Origin: Lycorma delicatula
Taxonomy: Eukaryota > Arthropoda > Insecta > Hemiptera > Fulgoridae
Reading direction: 5' to 3'
Assembly (NCBI RefSeq): GCF_047948215.1
Contig: NC_134455.1
Span: forward strand, 155,540,575-155,604,574
Length of the DNA: 64,000 nt
A program made the translations under genes and the position numbers. Shown piece after piece: positions 50,216 through 61,100 of this stretch (within the stretch, counting starts at the first letter, position 1; every line of letters begins with the position of its first letter). The notes under the pieces were generated by a model. The model saw nothing but the letters and a program-made list of their open reading frames with translations, was not told the origin of the DNA and ran no database searches.

Positions 50216-50287
50216 AGAACCAATAATACCACCACCTTTTTTCTTAGTCCGAAGCGAAAAATCCGTATTGTATTTAAGTTTGAACTA

Positions 50288-50970
50288 ACGAAAATGTACT
50301 ATTTTCATATACTTACGAACAGAATACAGAATAAAAATCAGATTTTTACTAGCATAATCGAAATGACAACCATGTCTACGATGTTGTTAAATTATAATCC
50401 CTCCAAAAATGTATAATATTCAAATTTATCGTTCGTTAATTTTTATTAAAAAATATTTTTCTTTCAAAATAAAACACGATTAAAAAACTTTTATGTAAAA
50501 ATGTACAAAGATGATCTTTTCATAAAAAAAAAACACTTTTTTTAAAATGTTTCTACATAAAAACTTATCCTCATTAAAAAATAGTGACTTAATATACGTA
50601 TAATACAAAAACAGTTTTTATTTTTTCTCCGGTAATATCATGTCTATGTTCAATCACAGCAATCCTACTGGTTATTTTTTTGGATAAGAAATGAATTATG
50701 TAACATAAAAAAAAAAGACAAATCTGACTGGAATTCAAGTCCAAAACCTTCCGAATGAAAGGTCAGGGAAGTCAATAACAACAATACTAATAATACTAAT
50801 GAAATTTTACCCTATTCAGCTGATAATCAGAAGCAAAAAACTAACCAGTTTCTTTCAAGAGTAATAATGTTTATTAAAGAGACAGCCTCTGTAAGTGATA
50901 ATAATATCAACTTGTACAACTAAGCAACTCGTACATTCAACGAACTTAACATGTCAATATATACGAGTAA
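50288..50970. other. AT-rich sequence beyond the virion cassette
   Basis: No continuation of the viral cassette can be read here. It contains a reversed tRNA-related scrap at 50722-50770. Confidence 0.5.
50722..50770 (-). mobile_element. tRNA-related SINE scrap, reversed
   Basis: On the minus strand it reads GACCTTTCATTCGGAAGGTT, then GGACTTGAATTCCAGTCAG, the anticodon-arm to B-box region also seen at 40468-40545 and 43186-43240. Confidence 0.45.
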
Positions 50971-51588
50971 AAATCTGATGTGGACACCACATCAGATTCC
51001 TTGTACGCCTATTAAATTACAATACACATTTTTTTTAAATGAAAAGTACATAAAATTTTATTTTAATAATAACTTCTGATATGCTTTTATAGGGTTTTTT
51101 AATTGTTATTATTCAATTATTATTTGTCGTAAAACTTTTTTTACAATCAGATGTTAATAATTATTACTAAATGAATATATTTCAATTAAATAAAAAACAA
51201 AAGTTAAAAAAAGGAGTGAAACTCTTTTTGTTGGCCACTTTTAAAGTGTCTAAAAAAATGTTTTTCAAAGTGTTTCAGTGCTTTCAAAGTGTTTTTTTTT
51301 TCCAGTCGATTGCAATCAAAATGGGAGGTGCACAACTAGGTGTTACAACAATTCTGAATCCAATATTTCAACATCCTACGGCTAATCGTATTTTAGTTAT
51401 CCGAGATAGATACGTGCATACGGACGTACTACATACATTCGTACGTACAGACGTAACGCCGAAACTAGTCAAAATGGATTCAAGGATGGTCAAAATGGAT
51501 ATTTTGACCATCTGATCCGTTGAAATCTGCAAACCGAAATTTTTCGCTATCACAATACTTCCTTTTCTTTCTACAAGTAAGTAATAAT
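50971..51588 (+). repeat. Dispersed inverted-ended repeat, copy 3
   Basis: Same family as 801-1810 and 16119-16930. The left end is a perfect 12-bp hairpin, AATCTGATGTGG-ACA-CCACATCAGATT (50972-50998), running into TTCCTTGTACGCC. The core CATCCTACGGCTAATCGTAT lies near 51372, and the AACGCCGAAACTAGTCAAAA block near 51455. The right end is degenerate (CTACAAGTAAGT near 51571). A 114-codon frame across it is not a transposase. An internal deletion shortens it relative to copy 1. Confidence 0.75.
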
Positions 51589-51834
51589 ACGTGCGCTCAA
51601 TAAAGAAAACAACGGGAAAATAGTTCTCTCCTCACTATTGTTAATAAGCCTGGCATCGTATGCTTGTTAGTATGAGATTGAATAAAACCAATTTCGGAAG
51701 TGATTTATCTCATGTCAGGTTGCCTAAATTCTTTTTGATTACATCATTTAATAATTTCCTAATTGACTTTTTATAACATAGATCAATATTACAGTAGATT
51801 CACCGATTTCACAACCCGGTTAGTCGAAATTTTT

Positions 51835-52740
51835 TTTGTCTTCAGTCATTTGACTGGTTTGATGCAGCTCTCCAAGATTCCCTATCTAGTAGTAGTCGTT
51901 TCATTTTGGTATACCCCCTACATCCTACATCCCTAACAATTTGTTTTACATATTCCAAACGTTGTCTGACTACACAATTTTTTCCTGCTACCTGTCCCGC
52001 CAATATTAAAGCGACTATTCCAGGATGCCTTAATATGTGGCCTATAATTCTCTCTTCATTTAGCTATATTTTTCCAAAGGCTTCTTTCTTCATCTATTTG
52101 CGGCAACACCTCTTCATTTGTCACTTTATCCAGCCATTTGATTTTTAACATTCTCCTATAGCACCGCATTTTAAAGCTTCTAATCTTTTCTTCTCAGATA
52201 CTCCGATCGTCCAAGTTTCACTTCCATATAAAACGACACTCCAAACGTAAACTTTCAAATATATTTTCCTGACATTTAAATTAATATACTTTCAAATATA
52301 TTTTCCTGACATTTAAATTAATTTTTTATGTAACAAACTTTATTTCTGACTGAAGGCTTGTTTCGCCTGTGCCATTCGGAATTTTATGTCGCTCCTGCTT
52401 CGTCTATCTTTAGTAATCCTACTTCCCAAATAACAAAATTCTTCTACCTCCATAATCTTTTCTCCTCCTATTTTCACGTTCAGTGGTTCATCTTCGTTAT
52501 TTCTACTACATTTCATTGCTTTCGTTTTGTTCTTGTTTATTTTCATGCGGTAGTTCTTGCGTAGGACTTCATCCATGCCACTCATTGTTTCTTCTAAATC
52601 CTTTTTACTCTCAGCTGGAATTACTATATCATCAACAAATCGTTGCATTTTTATCTTTTCATCTTGTACGGTTACTCCGAATCTAAATTGTTCTTTAACA
52701 TTAGTCGATATAGCAAAACTAATTAAATTTTAATACAATT
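51835..52740 (-). pseudogene. LINE reverse transcriptase, C-terminal fragment
   Basis: On the minus strand, GVTVQDEKIKMQRFVDDIVI near 52690-52630 holds the catalytic FADD-type motif (here FVDD). It is followed by MNGMD-like and KMKINKNKTKAM-like segments, EVEEFCYLGSRITKDRRSRS near 52440, then after a break VYVWSVVLYGSETWT near 52250-52200, EERIIGHILRHPGIVALILA near 52045-51985, and WRAASNQSND at the 3' end near 51845. This is the standard C-terminal series of an insect endonuclease-reverse transcriptase LINE. It is 5'-truncated before the palm motifs A and B, and has several frameshifts after 52340. I do not assign a clade. Confidence 0.85.
52256..52321. repeat. Tandem duplication, two ~34-bp units
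   Basis: ACTTTCAAATATATTTTCCT plus GACATTTAAATTAAT occurs twice in direct succession inside the LINE fragment, a local duplication after insertion. Confidence 0.85.
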
Positions 52741-54296
52741 CAATTGCATTATACCGCTTTACATTCATAAATTTAAAAAAAAGTTATAGAAGAATAATCT
52801 CAATTTTGGAAAAAGAAATTCGTAAATTAAATTTGATTTATAACCTAGATTATTTTACTGTAGTATGTGTGAGCCTGTTACAATGTTTATTTATTTTTTT
52901 CAGATTATACGGTTCGAACCCATTGAAAAATCCGTTCCAGGTGAATTTGCCATCATTAAGAGGTATTTTTATTGTTACTATTCTTTGACAATTTAAAAAA
53001 TTTTTATTTTGGACTGCGGAATCAGTCTACGATTAGAGTATTGGTTTCTATTAATAACAAATAGATTAAATCTGCATGTCATTTTATGAATATTAGTTAC
53101 GAGTAGAAGACTTCACTGAAGTATATTTTTTTAAATCTTTGTTAATTAATAACATGTTTTTTTAAATAACTTTAAATTTTTATACGTAAAAGATTTCAAA
53201 TCTGTTTACTTCATTTTTTTATTTATATATTTATAATTTTTACATTCCGATTTATGTTGTCTAATGATTCTTCTATTTCACATATTTAGCAAAGGTTGAT
53301 TCTCTATCTGGTCACTTAATAATGTAATAAAAAAGAAAAAAAATAACAATATACCGGAAAATAAAGGAATATATAAATGCGACAGCGTTTATAATTTTTA
53401 TTCATTGAACTGTAATGAATTTTATATTTGGGTATTTTTTCTTCATAAAATTTTTAAAAAGTTAAAGAAAGAACTATAAAGTAGAATGCCATTACGCTAA
53501 AGGAGAATATAAATTCGGCAATATGTATCAAGTTTTAAAAAATGATAGAAAATTGAACAAATAAAATAAAAATTCTAACAGAAAATAAATCATATCTTTC
53601 ACATATACGTAAAAACATATTATTAAAGAACAGATAGATTTCAAATATGATAATTTGATGTGTATTTTTGATGCTATCTGTGTCAATTACAAACTAGTTA
53701 TCGCGTTAGAATTACTTTAAAGGTTAAAAAGGTAAGAGAGTCTATGAAACGGTTAATGTGTATTCTTAATAAATAACAACGAAATGGCTCTGATGTAAGT
53801 GGATCTATTGATAATGTTAACATAAGGTACAAAAGATAAACCGGCGGTTTAATTAGGTAAAGTTTCTTTTTTATATTACAAAGTAGTAATTAAATGTTTC
53901 ATTGTTAGATAAACAATTTTCAAAACACGTTAATGCTACTTGCTGTTACTGTTTTAGTAAATGAGTACTACGACCGGTACTTTCCACTCAGGAAAAAAAA
54001 CACATGGTACTAATAAACTTGTGTTTATTTGCACAAGGAAAGTTTAATTGAATACCAAAATAAGCAGAATTAAATGTTCAAAAATGTAAACTTCCACTTT
54101 GACATGAATCCTAAGGTCACTTGACAAGTTGACTTCAAAAAATAAAAAACCACACGCACACATACAAACATAAGCAAGTAGTTCATTTAACCTCATTAAT
54201 TAACGAAAGTAATTAAGCGTAGTTTGATAAAACGGATAAATGACGACACTCTTCTTTATAAATAAATCAATAAATTTATTTATAATATATATTTAT
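52741..54296. other. AT-rich sequence, no gene seen
   Basis: Nothing recognised; the small frames are chance. Confidence 0.55.
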
Positions 54297-55183
54297 AAGG
54301 ATGGTCCAAAATGAATTTATATTTTAAATTTGCCGCTTTCACGGTAAAACCAGATTAGAGATTTTTATAAGCTGTTTTCAATAAACATTGAGGTTAAATT
54401 ATAGAAACTTACACACCTGAACAACCCGTAGGGATTGGTAAAATAACAATATAACAAGTTTTCGGATAAAAAAAATCATCTTTAGCGATGAGACGTATTT
54501 TCTACTTACTGGCTTCGTCAATAAGAAAATTGTCGAATTTGGGGATTAGAAAATCCAATAAAGACTGAAAAACTTCCTATCCATTTTCGACGGGTCACGG
54601 TTCAGTGCGGATTTTGGGCTGGGGATTGATTGGAGCTTACTTCGAAAATTAAAATGGGGATACCGTTACCATCAATGGAGTTGGATATCTTGAGATGATT
54701 TCTTCATTTTTATATCCTAAAATTAACGATATAAATGTGAAAGACATGCGGTCTAAACAAAACGGTGCAACATGCCACAGATTCAATGCAGTTATTACAA
54801 GAAAAATTTAACGGTCATGTTATCTCGCAGTGAGGTGATGTGAATTGGCCGCCAAGATCATGCGACTTGACACCGTTGGAATTTTTTCTTTGGGGTTATC
54901 TTAAGGATAAAATGTACATCTTAAACCGCAAACAATTGAGGATCTCAAAAAAGAAATTCGACACAACATTGCCGACATTTCCCAGGAATTATATCAAGAT
55001 GCTTTGGAAAATTTTGTCAAAATAGTAAACATGTGCAGTCAAGGCCAGGGCGCTCGTTTGTCAGATGTTTTGTATCACACAAAACCTCAATGTCATTGCT
55101 TTGTAATAAAGCAAAGATATTACCATCAAATAAAAAATGCGTTTTATTAAAAAATAAAATGTCAGTTCATTTTGGAACACCTT
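54297..55183. mobile_element. Tc1/IS630-type transposon with matching ends
   Basis: The left end AAGGATGGTCCAAAATGAAT near 54297 matches the complement of the right end, AAGGTGTTCCAAAATGAACT, ending near 55183. The match continues into a shared ATTTTA. TA-rich flanks make the target duplication ambiguous. Inside is the transposase relic at 54455-55080. At 0.89 kb the element has lost its N-terminal coding region. Confidence 0.78.
54455..55080 (+). pseudogene. Tc1/IS630-type transposase relic
   Basis: KIIFSDETYFLLTGFVNKK near 54470 holds the first catalytic Asp (SDE). VTVQCGFWAGD follows near 54590, then TVTINGVGYLEM-like sequence near 54665, QNGATCHRFNA-like sequence near 54760 (second Asp position, here Asn), and DVNWPPRSCDLTPLEFFLWG at about 54837-54896 (third acidic region). 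The end has QGARLSDVLYH near 55050, matching the usual GGHLSDV..H tail. Frames shift several times. Same superfamily as the relics at 3.6, 17 and 21 kb, but a different family. Confidence 0.85.
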
Positions 55184-56762
55184 TTATATATACATATGCG
55201 TATGTATATATAAAAGAAATTATACTTTTTTAAATAAGGTAATGCGTGTATAAAATAGATAACATACACTGGTAACTTAATTATTACATAATTAAAAAAT
55301 GAAACAAAATGACATCTAAAAGCAAACCTGATATAATTTCCAAGTTAAAATCGAAATTGTCGAATCTCCCAAACCGCTTTTTCTTTTCTTAAACCTATTC
55401 CTTTATTCTGAATACTAAAAAATAATTGTTTACATAATTATAATTTAATAAATCATCATTGTCAGGAAATTAAATCGCTCTCCTATAATAATAAGAGTTA
55501 ATTAGAATTTCTATGCTTAACTATAATGTACGATTTTTTTTCAAATCAGCTTAAGACAAAAAAAGGAGAAAATAAAGATCGATCAGTCAGTTGCAAGAGT
55601 TGGAAACACACGCACAATAAGAATCTTTTAATTTACTCAAAACAACTTTCTTTTTTAATTTTGCAAAGCATCACTTTGAGTTTAGTGCCCAAATTCGTAT
55701 AACAGTTTCACATAAATTAATATCGATATTAACTATTCAATAAATCACTCATTAGGTCCACATCAACAAACATGGCATATTTTTTTTTTACTTCATTAGA
55801 AGTTGACGGACTTGGTAGCGTATAAGATCGTATACCGATTTATTAATTACGTTACCTAGCTATCGTAAAATTAAGTAATTTATTGCAGTCAGTCACTTAA
55901 TCTTATTATTCTAATATTATAAAAACTTAAATCTAAATTTATGTCAGTAAAAGAAGATAATTTTCGCTTCTTATTAAAATAACAAAGGCAAAGACTAAGT
56001 GAGTATTTAATAATCCGACAAATATGACAGCTTCTATGAAAACCACTTGATTTAGGTATATAATCAGTATTATAATGCATTGTAGACTTCGCTGGTTGCC
56101 TATGTTTTTGAAATACGTTGACATTTAGGGTTCAATTAATGGTAGGTAGCCTTATCAATTTCTGCCTGCACTTGAAAATACAGTTTTCTTCATTTTAAAT
56201 GGATTAATAGTTCACGGTAGGACTGTACGATATAGAATTAATAATAAGTGGTTGTAATGTGAAAATAACTCGATAAATGACTGATATATAATAACATTTT
56301 ATAGGAGACTTATGACGCCGTTCAAACAAACTTTAAAAATATCCTTTGTATATTTAAACCATGTTGTGTAGTAGAAACGCTTGTAGTTGAACGTGTTATC
56401 ACAGCTGAAATTCGTAACAGCATTGTTTACAAACAATGGCTTTTATTTTGTTATTATAAACGATGACATTTCACCGCACTTTATTTTGTTATTTATATTT
56501 TATTTTATTTGTTTATCTCTAATTCCACTTTATTTTTAATATCATTATTAATGATAAGTTACACATGCATAAAGACATAATGATATGGAATAGTGTGTAT
56601 GTGCTTTTTAAACTTGCAAAACTTTATAAACTTTCTAATTTAAAATTGTTTTCGTAAAATAAGAAAATTTGTTGATAATTTTCAAAATCCTGTATTTCAT
56701 GAGATAACACGATAATAAATTTATTTTAAATAAGATAATTCACTTCGAATTAAATATATGTT

Positions 56763-56794
56763 TAAGCCATTTACATAAACATGTAAATGGCTTA
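56763..56794. repeat. Perfect 14-bp hairpin
   Basis: TAAGCCATTTACAT, loop AAAC, then the exact complement. Confidence 0.85.
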
Positions 56795-57190
56795 CTTAAG
56801 GATAAATTAAACCGGAATTAGATGTACAACAATGTATTGGTAAGTTATAACTAGCAAATTATCCAATTATTTCTACTTTAGAGATCATTAGATAGTTATT
56901 TATAACATTAACACGGTAGTGTAAAGTACAGTAAACTTCTCATTTAAAACAAACGACACCCTTTCCTGTCCTGTCCACAGTACAAAATTCACAGCAGTGA
57001 TTTTAAACACGTATGTTTCAATTACATTTACAACGATTTACGGTTTCACCGACGCACTTCGTACATTTTATAAGCTAAATGCTAAAAATAAAATAATGTA
57101 ATTTCGATTTAATTACACAATAATAACTCCATTTACAAAACAAGTTTCATTTGAATAGTTAAATACTATAAATAAAATAAACGTATTACA

Positions 57191-57224
57191 TTTTTTAAAG
57201 CACATAAAAATGTGCTTTAAAAAA
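57191..57224. repeat. Perfect 15-bp hairpin
   Basis: TTTTTTAAAGCACAT, loop AAAA, then the exact complement. It lies 4 bp before a second, longer hairpin. Confidence 0.88.
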
Positions 57225-57228
57225 TTCA

Positions 57229-57286
57229 AAGTTTTTTGTATTTTGTTATCGACCTTTTTAGGTCGATAACAAAATACAGAAAACTT
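57229..57286. repeat. 27-bp hairpin, one mismatch
   Basis: The left arm 57229-57255 (starting AAGTTTTTTGTATTTTG, ending TTATCGACCT) pairs with 57260-57286 across a TTTT loop at 26 of 27 positions. Confidence 0.9.
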
Positions 57287-58075
57287 CTTTTTTTAGGACG
57301 AAAAATGCTTTCACGATATTATCGTCTGGGGCAAACATAATACAATATTACTAAAGAAAACATATTCCAATGATTATTAAATAGTCGAATATAGATGGTG
57401 CACGGGCTTAAGAAATAAGGTATTCAATAGTATTTTTGTATTGTTTGCTAGAATATCTTGGATATTAGCTTAGAATTAAAATTCACGAAAAATTAAAGTG
57501 CATACGTATGTATTAGTTTTTTTTTTTTAAATTTAGTAAATTGAAATATTAAGGCTTATTTAAATATGGCTACATTCAATTAAGAAGTATCGCAAATTGA
57601 CAACGTTATACCCGATATGGGATAAACAGTGGATGTAATTTTGATAAAGAAAAACAACTTCAATTTCGGAATCGTGTAATTTTCTAAAAGAAGTTTATTG
57701 TTAAAGGTAAAATAACAAAATTTCCTATGCTCTGATTAACAGAAAGCGAAAGATACCTTAAGTAAAAAAAATGTATCATCCTGATAGTACAGTTATCATT
57801 ATTTTTCCGGGCGATGATAACGCCAAAGCGTTTTTCGCCCACCAATAACACACAAAAAAAATTATTATTTTTAATTATTAAACAAATAATCGAACATAGT
57901 ATTTTAAAACTAAATTACATATGGGTTGTGACAGACTGTTGCTTCGATAATTAACAAATTTTGGAAGCAGCGACTTAATTTTTTGTGTAGCAAATATTTT
58001 AAGCTTCAATTAAGATAGCCTTTCTTCCTTATTTACTCAACTACAGTGTAAACTGTATCTATTTACAAAAAAAGA

Positions 58076-58080
58076 AACAG

Positions 58081-58135
<55 letters not shown>

Positions 58136-58150
58136 GAGAGAAAGAGAGAG
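58076..58150. repeat. (GA)n microsatellite
   Basis: GAAA units leading into a long GA run, with minor interruptions at the right end. Confidence 0.95.
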
Positions 58151-61100
58151 GAAACCTTTTGTACGTTAACAAAAGTAATATGACTTCAAATGATATTTAA
58201 AATCATAACACTGGTTTAACAAACTTAAAATATAGAGGTAATTGAATCAAAATTAATTTAATTTTAAATCTAAGAAAAGTTAAATTTGTGAAGCGAATGA
58301 CATTTAATGAACCATTCTGCTCATTAGAAGACAAATCAGATACATAGATTCTTGTATATAAAAAAGATACACCAGATTTATTGTTGTTATCTAACAACTT
58401 CAAACGTATAATTATGCCATCTAGTTATGAAGACAAACTTCACAGTAAATTACAGGAGTATGTTACCTTCATCTTTCTAAGTTTCTCTCCAATCGTGAAT
58501 TGATTTTGAATCACGTCGGCAGCTTTATATCCTCTTTAAATTTCCATAAATCTTCTCTTCCAATATGCTTATGATAGCTAAATACTCAATGTTTTTAAAC
58601 CTCTAAATCTTTGCTTCTTTTTATGGTGAACTGGATTTATTGTCATTCAAAAATCGTTAAAAAACCTTCGTTAACAGTTCAATCCTGACAAAATAAATGC
58701 TAACTTATGCACAATTTTAAATAAAAATAGGCTACACAAAAAATTAAATTACATAAAACTTTGTAAAACGACATAAAATGTTTTACCAAATTTCGTCAAA
58801 TGACACATAAAGGACACAATTATGGGACGATAAGGTCTAAATGGAATTTATTTTTAAAAAAACCTTTACCTTAAAGTGAATTTTTTGATAATAAATGTAA
58901 ATTTAAAGAAATGCGATATTCCTCTAAAATATATATTCTCCAGTAATGTTAATGATTGTTTCCCACAAAAAAGGAGCAAGTAATTTACGTTTAACATTGT
59001 CTGTCTTTCTTATGAGTACACATGCAAAGCATCAGAGTGTGAAATGACACTAATCTATGTCACTAATCTAATGACACTAAAGTATGATGTAAAATAAATA
59101 CTTTATTCCGATCTATATATAATACACACAGACAACGTTAGTAACGGATAAATATCCTATTCCATGGATAAAAAAAGGAACCGCATCAGCACTTGCCTGG
59201 ATGGATCAACGGAAACCGTGGCGAAAGATTGATCAGATCAGGGTTATAAAATAAAAAATAGAACGGGTAAAAATACACACTTATTAATAATTTAAATTAT
59301 ATATAATTACACGAAATAGTAAATTAAATGTATGAAACTACTAAATAAATAAAATAACTGCAAATTTTATAACAATTCAAAGATCGTAATGAAAATTATT
59401 CGGGCGAATATTTATGTAAACAAATGAAGAGGGCAGAAAATTTAGATCTTTTAATTAGTACTATACGAACAATTTCAAGAATACAGTTTTTCTTCTGTAA
59501 AATAAAACCTTTTAATCTTATCTGATTGTCCTATATCGTAAGCCGAAATATTACAACAGTTTTTTTATCCGATTTGATAGAAATGGATATTATTTTTTAA
59601 CTACTGCTTTTAGCCAAGGGTGCACATTGATAAAAATATAAACATAGATAATTTCATTATACAACTAAAAATAAACGGTTATTACACGAGTTCTTCCGAA
59701 TAGTGTAAATGTATTATTTACAGGCTAGAAATCTCCTGCGTTTCGGTAAACATGACATACTGATATACATCAATCAATTCGGCTATAAAGCAGGGTAACC
59801 GGAAACCACATCAATTTGTACTTTCCTTAGTAAAGCCTGATATGGGATGCTTGTTATCCTTAGGACTACGTATTTGAGAATCTATTTTTGAGAATGACTT
59901 GAGTCTAAACAAAGTTACCAATAAAAACAAAATAAGATGATCCAGACATGAAGCAAATAAGGCAAACGGTAAGTAATGAATGTAGGATAAACAGGACGGA
60001 TATTAGCTGGACCGTTTTAAAAAAATGAATGACAATATTGTTACTTCGTCCCACATAATCACCTTGAATACCCGGCTGCAGTACTTTATTTATAATCTAT
60101 TGTCATCTTAATATATTCATTGCACCAAGATTGATAAAAAATAAAGTATAGGTAAATAAATGAAATACTTTTATACTAAAAAGAAAAAAATATAGGAACG
60201 CATATATTAAAGAAGAAGTAGGTTGTGTGTACCGTTGTAACTTAGCATAAACCGTCCGGATGGACGGATCTATAAATCTATGACCGAAATTCTAACCATC
60301 AATTACAATGACACAGCTAGATTTCCCATTAACAATAAATCAAAAATTGCACATCTTAATACTCCCAGCTTTTCCTACTATTTTTCTCATACGAATAATT
60401 TTCGCAATAAAATGCGAAAAAGTGGGTATTTTTCTAAATTAATTTTCAGCATATATTCTGTGATTTTTTTGAGTAATTTCATTTCAATCTTTTTAAATTT
60501 ATTTTCGATATTTTATTTTAAATTATCAATAAACAGCTACAGTATTATAGGAAACATAGTAAAATTCGACATTTATAATTCTGTTGGATACAAAATTCTA
60601 AAAGAATAATAAAAAAAGAAGATAATAAACATTGAAGTAGAGTATAAAATACAGTAACAACAAATATGAAATATACATATTCAAGTACGTACATCATACA
60701 CGGTAAAGTAAAGAAAATGACAGGAGCATTAGCAGTCGAAGAAAACACTTTCACTGCTCGTATTATACCACTCTAAAAGCAATACAACTGGAAGTGAAAT
60801 GTTTTGACGGTGGCATTTATACACGAAATGTGTCCGATAATGCGTGCAGAATGGATATTTAACACTTCTGCCTCGACGGTGAGCAATATTCGTGCACATC
60901 CCAAACCATTAGACACTAGAACATTCATCATCATCTTAAAATTATGCAACCTTTTTTAAAAATGTTCTGTAACTATATTCCGTTAATACATTATATGTAC
61001 CCATATAATATATTTGTACGTTGATGATAAACTTCCGGTTCCACACATAACTTCCTCTAAATACGAAATATATTAACATCTCATTCGTTTCAGTTTGCAG

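Larger units (their letters stand above)
47432..50287 (-). mobile_element. Polinton/adintovirus-like virion cassette, endogenous relic
   Basis: Five adjacent frames in one orientation: phospholipase A2, adenain-like protease, minor-capsid-like, 44-residue unknown, double-jelly-roll capsid-like. Spacings are 0 to about 40 bp, viral rather than insect-gene spacing, and no introns are needed to explain them. No protein-primed DNA polymerase B, retrovirus-like integrase or FtsK/HerA-type packaging ATPase was found in the flanks. The terminal inverted repeats could not be defined. This is a fragment of a larger (usually 15-20 kb) element. Confidence 0.82.

Noticed and set aside
60280..60609. 109-codon plus-strand frame with hydrophobic runs
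   Set aside because: F/I/S/N/K-rich composition as expected for AT-rich DNA; no recognisable family.
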